Origin: Niveispirillum sp.
GTDB taxonomy: Bacteria; Pseudomonadota; Alphaproteobacteria; Azospirillales; Azospirillaceae
Assembly (NCBI GenBank): GCA_016463045.1
Contig: JAEMSB010000231.1
Location: 1-7,185, forward strand
Direction: 5' to 3'
Length of the DNA stretch: 7,185 bases
Positions within the stretch are counted from its first letter, which is position 1, and each line of letters begins with the position of its first letter. Positions 1-5,788 of this stretch are shown here, in pieces. Under the pieces are notes generated by a model. The model saw nothing but the letters and a program-made list of their open reading frames with translations, did no database searches and was not told where the DNA came from. Made by a program: the position numbers and the translations under genes.

Positions 1-809
1 GTGGGAGCTGGGGCGCGCCAGATCATCTGCGCGTGGCTGGTACCGGTCCCGCCCTCTGCCGCTGTCAGATAGTAGAAGCCGTCCTTCTTATAAAGATGCG
101 GACCTTCGACATAGCCGGGCTTGCTGGCGATATCCGCGCCGCCGCTGACGATCATGGTGCGTGGGCCGATGGTCTTCAGGTTCTTGGCGTCAAATTCCTG
201 AATCCACAGGGCGCGGTGCCCGTCATAGGCTTCCTTGTCGCCCTCCGGCAGGTCGTTATTCAAGATCCAGGCGCGGCCATCATCGTCAAAGAACAGGGAC
301 GGGTCGATGCCATTGCGCAGATCGGGCAGCCAGACCGGATCGGACCAGGGTCCGGCAGGGTCCGTGGCCGTCACCACGAAATTGCCGCCGCTATAGAAGC
401 TGGTATTGACGATATAAAACCGACCATCATGGTGGCTGATCGACGCCGCGAACAGCCCACCCGTCAGGCCGCCATGGCCGAAATTCACCAGGCCGGGCCG
501 GGCGATGGCGTTGGACACTTGTGTCCAGGTGACCAGATCGCGGGAATGGAAAACGGGCAGGCCGGGCAGCCAGCCGAAGCTGGAATTGACCAGATAATAA
601 TCCTCTCCCGCCCGTGTGATCGACGGGTCGGGATAGAAACCGGCAATGACCGGATTGCGGTATTCGTTGGCGCCCAGGGTCTTGGCATCCGCCGGGTCCG
701 ATCCGCGATATTCGAACCAATCGAACCGCGCCTCACCCGCATATCCGACGCCGGATGTCCCCAGCAGCAAACCCATCGCCAGCAGCGATGCAAACCGACC
801 CAACCGCAT
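1..809 (-). CDS. Secreted GH43 glycosidase (beta-xylosidase/arabinofuranosidase type), 3' end outside window
   Basis: Translating the minus strand from the ATG at 809-807 gives 269 uninterrupted codons running off the left edge. A good ribosome site (GGGAGG) lies just upstream. Residues 1 to about 24 look like a Sec signal peptide: MRLGR, a hydrophobic Leu/Ala/Gly stretch, then likely cleavage near GYA|GEA, so the enzyme is probably periplasmic or secreted. The catalytic five-bladed propeller of family 43 starts near residue 52 (NPVIAGFYPDPS). All three expected acidic residues are visible: Asp61 in YPDPS (general base), Asp169 in GIDPSLFFDDDG (pKa-modulating Asp) and Glu235 in VEGPH (general acid). 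Known family activities are exo-acting xylosidase, arabinofuranosidase or both; the subfamily cannot be fixed because the C-terminal part, often a beta-sandwich, is missing. It is divergent from a GH10 xylanase and shares operator-like sites with it, which supports a xylan role. Confidence 0.93.
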   Translation of the reverse strand, partial: MRLGRFASLLAMGLLLGTSGVGYAGEARFDWFEYRGSDPADAKTLGANEYRNPVIAGFYPDPSITRAGEDYYLVNSSFGWLPGLPVFHSRDLVTWTQVSNAIARPGLVNFGHGGLTGGLFAASISHHDGRFYIVNTSFYSGGNFVVTATDPAGPWSDPVWLPDLRNGIDPSLFFDDDGRAWILNNDLPEGDKEAYDGHRALWIQEFDAKNLKTIGPRTMIVSGGADIASKPGYVEGPHLYKKDGFYYLTAAEGGTGTSHAQMIWRAPAP

Positions 810-840
810 TTGTCCTCCCGAACATTAACCCTTTTCGGAT

Positions 841-854
841 TGTTAGCGTTATCA
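841..854 (-). promoter_or_regulatory. LacI-family-like operator upstream of the GH43 gene
   Basis: On the minus strand this reads TGATAACGCTAACA, an imperfect 14-base palindrome with a central CG (5 of 7 half-site positions match). It overlaps the predicted -10 box of the GH43 promoter and lies about 32 bases from the start codon. It differs at one base from the site at 969-982. The shape resembles the xylose/xylan boxes bound by LacI-family regulators in Caulobacter and Xanthomonas. That is recall of family motifs; no regulator gene is in the window. Confidence 0.65.
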
Positions 855-879
855 TGAGGAAACGCGGCGGTGCTGTCCA
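851..879 (-). promoter_or_regulatory. Predicted sigma-70-type promoter for the GH43 gene
   Basis: On the minus strand, TGGACA (879-874) is followed by a 17-base spacer and CATGAT (856-851). These match the -35 and -10 consensus at 5 and 4 of 6 positions. The -10 box overlaps the operator at 841-854, so a bound protein would be expected to block RNA polymerase. Confidence 0.5.
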
Positions 880-943
880 GGGGTTTGACAGGGTTGTCAG
901 AAGGCGGTGGCGAAGGGGTAACGGAGGACTCTCAACAACCCGG

Positions 944-972
944 TTCCCACCGGGATTTCATCCTGTTATGAT
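944..972 (+). promoter_or_regulatory. Predicted sigma-70-type promoter for the GH10 xylanase
   Basis: TTCCCA (944-949), a 17-base spacer and TATGAT (967-972) match the consensus at 4 and 5 of 6 positions. Transcription would begin near 979, inside the operator at 969-982, giving a short leader of about 30 bases before the start codon at 1008. Confidence 0.5.
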
Positions 973-982
973 ACCGCTAACA
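969..982 (+). promoter_or_regulatory. LacI-family-like operator upstream of the GH10 xylanase
   Basis: TGATACCGCTAACA is an imperfect palindrome with a central CG. It is an inverted copy of the site at 841-854 with one difference, and identity continues two bases further (AAT after the shared CTAAC). It covers the end of the -10 box and the predicted transcription start. The two centres are 128 bp apart, a distance at which looping between sites is conceivable. Confidence 0.65.
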
Positions 983-996
983 ATAATCAATGCTCT

Positions 997-1001
997 GGGA
1001 G
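997..1001 (+). promoter_or_regulatory. Ribosome binding site deciding the GH10 start
   Basis: GGGAG sits six bases before the ATG at 1008. The in-frame ATG codons at 990 and 1002 lie upstream of it or touch it, so 1008 is the preferred start. Confidence 0.65.
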
Positions 1002-1007
1002 ATGCCC

Positions 1008-2141
1008 ATGAACCCCCGCCTGTCCCGGCGTCAGGTCCTGACGACCGCTCTGGCTGCGTCCGTCGCTGCTACATTGCCCGTGTTTGCTGCCGCTCCCGGC
1101 CCTTCCTTGAACGATCTGGCCAAGGCGACGGGCCGGCGGTTCGGGTCCTGTGTGGGGACGGGGCGGCCTGGCACCCTGACCGGGTCTTTTGCCGACCCTG
1201 CCTATCGCGACCTGCTGGTGGCCGAATGCGGGCTGCTGGTGCCGGAGAATGAGTTGAAATGGGGCGCGCTGCGCCCGTCGGCGGATGTCTTCACCTTTGA
1301 CCGGGCCGAGAAGCTGCTGGCCTTTGCCAAGGAGAAGAACCTGGCTTTCCGGGGTCACACCCTGCTCTGGCACCATGTCAAATGGCTGCCCGACTGGCTG
1401 AACAGCCATAATTTCGGGTCTGACCCCGTAAAGGGGGTGGAGAAGATGTTGACCGACCATGTCGCCATGGTGGCTGGGTCCTACAAGGATCGCATCACCT
1501 CCTGGGATGTGGTGAACGAGGCGGTGGATGCCGATACCGGCCTGATGCGCGAAACGGCTTTCACCCGCCATGTGCCGGCGGAAAAGGTGCTGGACATCAC
1601 CTTCCACAAGGCGCGCGAGGTCCTGCCCCAGGGGCAGCTTGTCTATAATGACTACATGAGTTGGGAACCCGGCCATGCCAAGCATCGCGACGGGGTGCTG
1701 CGCCTGCTGGAAGGGTTCCGCAAGCGTGGCACGCCGGTCGATGCGTTGGGTGTGCAGTCGCATATCATGGTGGTCGATGGCGGCCCCAAATATGAGGAGA
1801 TGGCCTGGAAGCGCTTCATCGATGAGGTGGTGGGCATGGGCTATGACCTGCTGATCACCGAGTTCGACGTGAATGATAAGGGCCTGCCCGCCGACATTGC
1901 GGCCCGCGACAGGGGGGTGGCTGACTATGCCCGCGCCTATCTGGACATGATGCTGTCTTATAAACAGACAGGCGATATTCTGGCCTGGGGCATGGTCAAT
2001 AAATATTCCTGGCTCCAGGGCTTCACCCCGCGCGCCGACAAGCAAAAGCAGCGCTGCTGCCCCTATGATGACGCGTTCCAGCCGACGCCCCTGCGTGAGG
2101 CGATTGCAGCGTCAATTCGGGGTGCGGTGAAACACGGGTAA
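1008..2141 (+). CDS. GH10 endo-1,4-beta-xylanase with Tat-type signal peptide
   Basis: The 377-residue product is a single-domain family 10 xylanase that hydrolyses internal beta-1,4 bonds of xylan. The N-terminus MNPRLSRRQVLTTALAASV has a twin-arginine motif (SRRQVL) and a hydrophobic run ending around PVFAAA, so export of a folded enzyme by the Tat pathway is likely. GH10 landmarks in order are PENELKW (about 79-85), RGHTLLWH (115-122), SWDVVNE with acid/base Glu171, GVQSHIM (about 248-254), ITEFDV with nucleophile Glu285, and AWGMVNKYSWL near 326. All key catalytic residues are present. The length fits a catalytic domain alone; no carbohydrate-binding module is seen. The next gene converges on it with a three-base gap, leaving no room for a dedicated terminator. 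It is divergent from the GH43 gene and probably co-regulated with it. Confidence 0.96.
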   Translation: MNPRLSRRQVLTTALAASVAATLPVFAAAPGPSLNDLAKATGRRFGSCVGTGRPGTLTGSFADPAYRDLLVAECGLLVPENELKWGALRPSADVFTFDRAEKLLAFAKEKNLAFRGHTLLWHHVKWLPDWLNSHNFGSDPVKGVEKMLTDHVAMVAGSYKDRITSWDVVNEAVDADTGLMRETAFTRHVPAEKVLDITFHKAREVLPQGQLVYNDYMSWEPGHAKHRDGVLRLLEGFRKRGTPVDALGVQSHIMVVDGGPKYEEMAWKRFIDEVVGMGYDLLITEFDVNDKGLPADIAARDRGVADYARAYLDMMLSYKQTGDILAWGMVNKYSWLQGFTPRADKQKQRCCPYDDAFQPTPLREAIAASIRGAVKHG

Positions 2142-2144
2142 CCC

Positions 2145-3038
2145 TTACGCGGCTGCCGCCGCCAGCAACCATTCACGAAAGGCGACCAGGGGGCCATAGC
2201 CCTCGCGGTCGGCGGGGTAGACGAGGTGGTAACCGCCATCGGTTGCCATCTCCCCGCCCGGCAGACGTATCAGTTCACCCGCCGCCAGTTCATCGCGCAC
2301 CAGGAAATCCGGCACCAAAGCTGCACCCAACCCGGCCACGGCAGCGCGGATGACCAGCAGGAATTGCTCAAACACCAGCACGGGCTGCTCGCCCGTGCGG
2401 GCGATGCTGTGTGAGGCGAACCAGCGGTCCCAACCATCGGGCCGCGTTTCCTGTTGCAACAGCGGCAATGCCGCGACATCCGCTGGCCCCCGCATGGTTC
2501 GCCCGCGCAGCAGGGCAGGGGCCGCGACCGCCAGCAGCACCTCCCCCATGAAACGATGCCCGATCAGGCCGGGCGCGGTCGGCGGGGCGGCCATGATGGC
2601 GGCGTCGATGCCTTCAGCGCGCGGATCGAAGGGGCGGACACGGGTGGAGAAATTGATGGTCACATCACGGTGGCGGGCGAAAAAATCACCCATGCGCGGG
2701 ATCAGCCAGCGTGCGCCGAAGGTGGGCAGGATGGCCAGATCCAGAGTGCCGCCATCCCCGTCAAAGGCGATGGTGCGCGCCGCCGCATGGCCCAGCCGGC
2801 CCAGGATATCCCGCGCCTGATCCGCGAAATAACGTCCCGCCGGCGTCAGCACCACCCGCTGCCGTACCCGCGTGAACAGGGTGACGCCCAGCATGCCCTC
2901 CAACTGCGCCACCTGTCGGCTGACGGCACCCTGGGTTTGGTTCAGTTCCTGTGCCGCCGCCGTGAACCCGCCCAGGCGTGATGCGGCCTCAAACGCGATC
3001 AGGGCGGCGGTGCTGGGGATCAGGCGACGGGCATACAT
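2145..3038 (-). CDS. LysR-family transcriptional regulator, probable glutarate-responsive (GcdR-like)
   Basis: The 297-residue product has the standard LysR length and layout. The winged helix-turn-helix covers about residues 6-65 (IPSTAALIAFEAA, FTAAAQELNQTQGAVSRQVAQLE, LFTR, LTPAGRYF), and the effector-binding domain runs from about 92 to the end. The N-terminus resembles the GcvA-like branch. The start at 3038 gives the usual short lead-in, but I see no clear ribosome site before it, so the start is moderately secure. It is divergent from gcdH across 169 bases, the usual place for a LysR protein that activates its neighbour and represses itself. In Pseudomonas, a LysR protein called GcdR controls gcdH-gcdG in response to glutarate. 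Equivalence here is inferred from context, so I leave the symbol blank. Control of the convergent xylanase is possible but unsupported. Confidence 0.93.
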   Translation of the reverse strand: MYARRLIPSTAALIAFEAASRLGGFTAAAQELNQTQGAVSRQVAQLEGMLGVTLFTRVRQRVVLTPAGRYFADQARDILGRLGHAAARTIAFDGDGGTLDLAILPTFGARWLIPRMGDFFARHRDVTINFSTRVRPFDPRAEGIDAAIMAAPPTAPGLIGHRFMGEVLLAVAAPALLRGRTMRGPADVAALPLLQQETRPDGWDRWFASHSIARTGEQPVLVFEQFLLVIRAAVAGLGAALVPDFLVRDELAAGELIRLPGGEMATDGGYHLVYPADREGYGPLVAFREWLLAAAAA

Positions 3039-3102
3039 GGGTCGGGCCGATCATGCGTCAATCTATGGATATCATGCCTGTTCCGCGCTCCTGGCGCCAT
3101 AG

Positions 3103-3135
3103 TTGATGATAAATATTCATCAAGTTGGTGATGAA
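3103..3135. promoter_or_regulatory. Overlapping inverted repeats, probable LysR-regulator binding region
   Basis: Two perfect 7-base dyads overlap. TTGATGA-N7-TCATCAA occupies 3103-3123 and TTCATCA-N6-TGATGAA occupies 3116-3135, so the middle half-site is used twice and half-sites repeat about every 13 bases. The first dyad contains a T-N11-A box (3107-3119), the hallmark of LysR recognition sites. The region is much more AT-rich than its surroundings. The arrangement fits a recognition site plus an activation site between the LysR gene and gcdH. Confidence 0.65.
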
Positions 3136-3142
3136 ACATGGT

Positions 3143-3171
3143 TTGCACCCCGCCTCCTCCCGGCGTATCGC
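3143..3171 (+). promoter_or_regulatory. Weak candidate promoter for gcdH
   Basis: TTGCAC (3143-3148), a 17-base spacer and TATCGC (3166-3171) match consensus at only 3 of 6 positions each, as might suit an activator-dependent promoter. Transcription starting near 3178 would put the first upstream dyad at about -65, the classical LysR position. The match is weak and other starts are possible. Confidence 0.3.
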
Positions 3172-3207
3172 TGTTCTTCTCCGACCTTTCGACAATGAGG
3201 TTCCGCC

Positions 3208-4395
3208 ATGGCTGGCACGGCCGCGTTCCACTGGGATGACGCTTTCCTTCTGAATGATCAGTTGACGGAAGAGGAGCGGATGATCCGGGACAGCGCCCAT
3301 GCCTATGCCCAGGAAAAGCTGCGCCCCCGTGTGCGTCAGGCGTTTGAGAAGGAACAGACCGATCCCGCCATCTTCAAGGAGATGGGCGATATGGGCCTGC
3401 TGGGCGTGACCGTTTCGCCCGAATATGGCGGGGCCGGTGTCGGGTATGTCGCCTATGGTCTGGTCGCCCGCGAAGTAGAGCGGGTGGATAGCGGCTATCG
3501 TTCGATGATGAGCGTGCAATCCTCGCTGGTCATGTACCCGATTGAGGCCTATGGCAGCGAGGCGCAGAAGCGCAAGTACCTGCCCAAGCTGGCGTCGGGC
3601 GAGTGGATCGGCTGTTTCGGCCTGACTGAACCCGATGCCGGGTCCGACCCTGCCGGCATGCGCACCCGCGCGGAAAAGGTGGCTGATGGCTACCGCCTGA
3701 CCGGGTCCAAGATGTGGATCACCAATTCGCCGTTCGCCGATGTCTTCGTGGTCTGGGCCAAGTCCGATGCCCATGACGGCGCCATCCGGGGCTTCATCCT
3801 GGAAAAGGGCATGAAGGGCCTGTCGGCGCCCAAGATCGAGGGCAAGCTGTCCTTGCGCGCCTCCCTGACGGGCGAGATCGTGATGGATGGGGTGGTGGTG
3901 CCGGAAGATGCCATCCTGCCCAACGTGTCGGGCCTGAAGGGTCCCTTCGGTTGCCTGAACCGCGCGCGGTACGGCATCTCCTGGGGCGCCATGGGTGCCG
4001 CGGAGGCCTGCTTCCATGCCGCCCGCACCTATACGCTGGACCGCAAGCAGTTCGGTAAGCCCCTGGCCGCCACGCAGCTGGTGCAGAAGAAACTGGCCGA
4101 CATGCTGACCGACATCACGCTGGGCCTGCAGGGGTCGTTGCGTCTGGGCCGTCTTTTCGAAGCCGGACAGATGGCGCCGGAGATGATTTCGATAATGAAA
4201 CGAAACAATTGCGGCAAGGCGTTGGACATTGCCCGTCAGGCCCGCGACATGCATGGCGGCAACGGCATCTCCGGTGAGTTTGACGTGATCCGCCATATGG
4301 TGAACCTGGAAACCGTCAATACCTATGAAGGCACGCATGACGTTCATGCCCTGATCCTGGGCCGGGCGATCACCGGCATTCAGGCGTTCTTCTAA
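3208..4395 (+). CDS. gcdH: Glutaryl-CoA dehydrogenase
   Basis: The 395-residue flavoprotein belongs to the acyl-CoA dehydrogenase family. It oxidises and decarboxylates glutaryl-CoA to crotonyl-CoA and CO2, passing electrons to electron-transfer flavoprotein in the cytoplasm. The C-terminus NTYEGTHDVHALILGRAITG is almost diagnostic of GcdH and carries catalytic Glu374. Other landmarks are SGYRSMMSVQSSLV with Arg98, matching the arginine that recognises the substrate carboxylate in human GCDH; the flavin-side motif CFGLTEPDAGSDP (136-148); MWITNSP (169-175); and DRKQFGKPL (278-286). Length is normal for the family. GAGG at 3197-3200 lies seven bases before the ATG and supports this start. It follows a divergent LysR gene and precedes a CoA-transferase that can make its substrate, forming a compact glutarate module. 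Confidence 0.97.
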   Translation: MAGTAAFHWDDAFLLNDQLTEEERMIRDSAHAYAQEKLRPRVRQAFEKEQTDPAIFKEMGDMGLLGVTVSPEYGGAGVGYVAYGLVAREVERVDSGYRSMMSVQSSLVMYPIEAYGSEAQKRKYLPKLASGEWIGCFGLTEPDAGSDPAGMRTRAEKVADGYRLTGSKMWITNSPFADVFVVWAKSDAHDGAIRGFILEKGMKGLSAPKIEGKLSLRASLTGEIVMDGVVVPEDAILPNVSGLKGPFGCLNRARYGISWGAMGAAEACFHAARTYTLDRKQFGKPLAATQLVQKKLADMLTDITLGLQGSLRLGRLFEAGQMAPEMISIMKRNNCGKALDIARQARDMHGGNGISGEFDVIRHMVNLETVNTYEGTHDVHALILGRAITGIQAFF

Positions 4396-4413
4396 TCGTT
4401 CCCTCAAGCGCCG

Positions 4414-4438
4414 GGCGGGCGCATCCGCGCCCTTGGCT
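4414..4438. repeat. Intergenic repeat, copy 1 (25-base exact match to 6638-6662)
   Basis: These 25 bases recur exactly at 6638-6662 in the same orientation. Allowing a one-base gap, similarity extends left through CGCCGG. The core is a small hairpin, GGGCGC-ATCC-GCGCCC (4417-4432). There is no T-run, so it is not a standard terminator. Both copies lie in short non-coding gaps rich in other palindromes, which suggests a genome-wide interspersed repeat. Confidence 0.75.
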
Positions 4439-4474
4439 CGCGACCACGTGGTCGCGGGCCGGCGGGCGCCGGCC
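4435..4474. repeat. Palindrome cluster in the gcdH-gcdG gap
   Basis: CGCGACCACGTGGTCGCG (4439-4456) is a perfect 18-base palindrome. It extends to 4435-4460 through one T.G pair and three more base pairs. It overlaps a second dyad, GGCCGGC-GGGC-GCCGGCC (4457-4474). The two structures compete for 4457-4460. No T-run follows. In RNA this would be a very stable structure between two co-directional genes and could lower or process the downstream message. Confidence 0.65.
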
Positions 4475-4488
4475 TGGGTGTCAATTCT

Positions 4489-4492
4489 GGAG
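4489..4492 (+). promoter_or_regulatory. Ribosome binding site deciding the CoA-transferase start
   Basis: GGAG lies eight bases before the ATG at 4501 but only two before the in-frame TTG at 4495, so the ATG is the better start. Confidence 0.65.
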
Positions 4493-4500
4493 CCTTGATC

Positions 4501-5703
4501 ATGCCCGCCGCCCTTGACGGTATCCGCGTCCTTGACCTATCCCGCATCCTGGCCGGCCCCTGGGCCACGCAGATGCTGGGTGATTTCGGAGCCGAAATTA
4601 TCAAGGTGGAACGACCGGGGGAGGGGGATGACACCCGCCGCTGGGGCCCCCCCTTCGTGGATGGACCCGACAGCCCGTCCGCCTATTTCCTGACCGCCAA
4701 CCGCAACAAGCGCTCCATCGCCGTGGACTTCACCACACCGGACGGGCAGGCGATCATCCGCGATCTGGCCCGCAGCGCCGATGTGGTGGTGGAGAACTAC
4801 AAGGTCGGGGGGCTGGCAAAGTACGGGTTGGATTATGACAGCCTGTCGGCCCTCAACCCCCGCCTGATCTATTGCTCCATCACCGGCTTTGGTCAGGATG
4901 GCCCCTATGCGCAACGCCTGGGCTATGACTTCCTGATCCAGGGGATGAGCGGGCTGATGAGTGTCACCGGCAGTCCCGATGGCGGCCCCGCAAAGGCCGG
5001 CGTGGCGCTGGCCGATATCATCACGGGTCTTTATGCCGGCAACGCCATCCTGGCCGCCCTGCATCATCGTGACCGCACGGGCCAGGGGCAGCGGATCGAC
5101 GTGGCCCTGCTGGATTGCATGCTGGCCGCCATGGCCAATCAGGCGCTGAACGTGCTGGTATCGGGCCGCGACCCACGGCGGATGGGCAATGGCCACCCTT
5201 CCATCGTGCCCTATGACATGTTCGCGGTGGCCGATGGCCATATCAATCTGGCCGTCGGCAATGACCGGCAGTTTCAGCGCCTGTGTGAGGTGCTGGGCGT
5301 AGCGGACCTGGGCACGGATGACCGGTTCGCCACCAACCGCGCCCGTGTCGCCAACCGTGTGGAACTGACAGCGTTACTCACCGCCCGTCTGATGACGCGA
5401 CCGGGCGCGGAATGGTTGGCGGCACTGGAGGCGGCGGATGTGCCTGCCGGCCCCATCAACAGCCTGTCCGCCGCCTTCGCCGACCCGCAGGTGCGCCATC
5501 GCGGCATGGCGCTGACCATGCAGCATCCCACCGCCGGCCCTGTGCCGGGCGTTGCCAGCCCGGTGAAGTTCGGTGCGTCCCCCGTGGTCGAAAGCCAGGC
5601 GCCGCCCGACCTGGGCGCCGATACCGACCGGGTTCTGTCGGGCCTGCTGGGCCTGGATGCCGGTCGCATCACCCTGCTGCGGGCGGCAGGAGTCGTCGGA
5701 TAG
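4501..5703 (+). CDS. gcdG: Class III (CaiB/BaiF) CoA-transferase, probable glutarate CoA-transferase
   Basis: The 400-residue product is a full-length family III CoA-transferase. It would move CoA from a donor such as succinyl-CoA to a dicarboxylate, here probably glutarate, making glutaryl-CoA for GcdH. Landmarks are the N-terminal LDGIRVLDLSRILAGPWATQ and LGDFGAEIIKVERP, then NRNKRSIAVDF (68-78), VVVENYKVGGLAKYGLDY (96-113), and KAGVALADIITGLYAGNAI with the predicted catalytic Asp at 172 (thioester/anhydride-forming residue by comparison with formyl-CoA transferase), followed by GQGQRIDVALLDCML. Substrate choice cannot be read reliably from sequence in this family; it is inferred from the neighbouring gcdH, as in the Pseudomonas gcdHG pair and the human enzyme SUGCT. 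It lies 105 bases after gcdH in the same direction and is probably co-transcribed, although the gap holds strong palindromes. The symbol rests on context. Confidence 0.88.
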   Translation: MPAALDGIRVLDLSRILAGPWATQMLGDFGAEIIKVERPGEGDDTRRWGPPFVDGPDSPSAYFLTANRNKRSIAVDFTTPDGQAIIRDLARSADVVVENYKVGGLAKYGLDYDSLSALNPRLIYCSITGFGQDGPYAQRLGYDFLIQGMSGLMSVTGSPDGGPAKAGVALADIITGLYAGNAILAALHHRDRTGQGQRIDVALLDCMLAAMANQALNVLVSGRDPRRMGNGHPSIVPYDMFAVADGHINLAVGNDRQFQRLCEVLGVADLGTDDRFATNRARVANRVELTALLTARLMTRPGAEWLAALEAADVPAGPINSLSAAFADPQVRHRGMALTMQHPTAGPVPGVASPVKFGASPVVESQAPPDLGADTDRVLSGLLGLDAGRITLLRAAGVVG

Positions 5704-5729
5704 GTCATATGATCCCTCGCCAGTCTGAT

Positions 5730-5765
5730 CCGGAAATGCTACCCGTAACGGGTGCCGACATCCGG
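5730..5765. other. Nested hairpin in the gap after the CoA-transferase
   Basis: An inner dyad ACCCGT-A-ACGGGT (5741-5753) sits inside an outer CCGGA...TCCGG pair (5730-5734 and 5761-5765). There is no T-run after it. It could weaken read-through from gcdG or affect the next gene's leader; the outer arms are short and may be chance. Confidence 0.35.
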
Positions 5766-5779
5766 TAGACGACAACAGC

Positions 5780-5783
5780 AGGG
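5780..5783 (+). promoter_or_regulatory. Ribosome binding site deciding the start of the Rossmann-fold gene
   Basis: AGGG lies five bases before the ATG at 5789. The in-frame GTG at 5783 overlaps this site and so is an unlikely start. Confidence 0.55.
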
Positions 5784-5788
5784 TGCAA

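Noticed and set aside
33..857. A long open frame on the plus strand (274 codons).
   Set aside because: The opposite strand encodes a clear GH43 protein with signal peptide and all catalytic motifs. The plus frame has no recognisable domain and runs over the GH43 promoter.
885..890. A perfect TTGACA that could be a -35 box.
   Set aside because: No acceptable -10 box lies 16-18 bases downstream on the plus strand, whereas better paired boxes overlap the operators.
987..2045. A 352-codon minus-strand frame opposite the GH10 gene.
   Set aside because: It is a high-GC mirror frame of a well-supported xylanase gene, rich in His, Gln, Gly and Arg, with no domain match.
3058..4407. A 449-codon minus-strand frame opposite gcdH.
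   Set aside because: It is an antisense shadow of gcdH with composition typical of such frames. It would also cover the LysR-gcdH regulatory gap.
4396..4500. An intrinsic terminator after gcdH.
   Set aside because: Stable hairpins are present but there is no T-run, and the next gene is functionally linked and on the same strand.
4537..5241. A 234-codon minus-strand frame opposite the CoA-transferase.
   Set aside because: It shadows a clear class III CoA-transferase and has no family features of its own.
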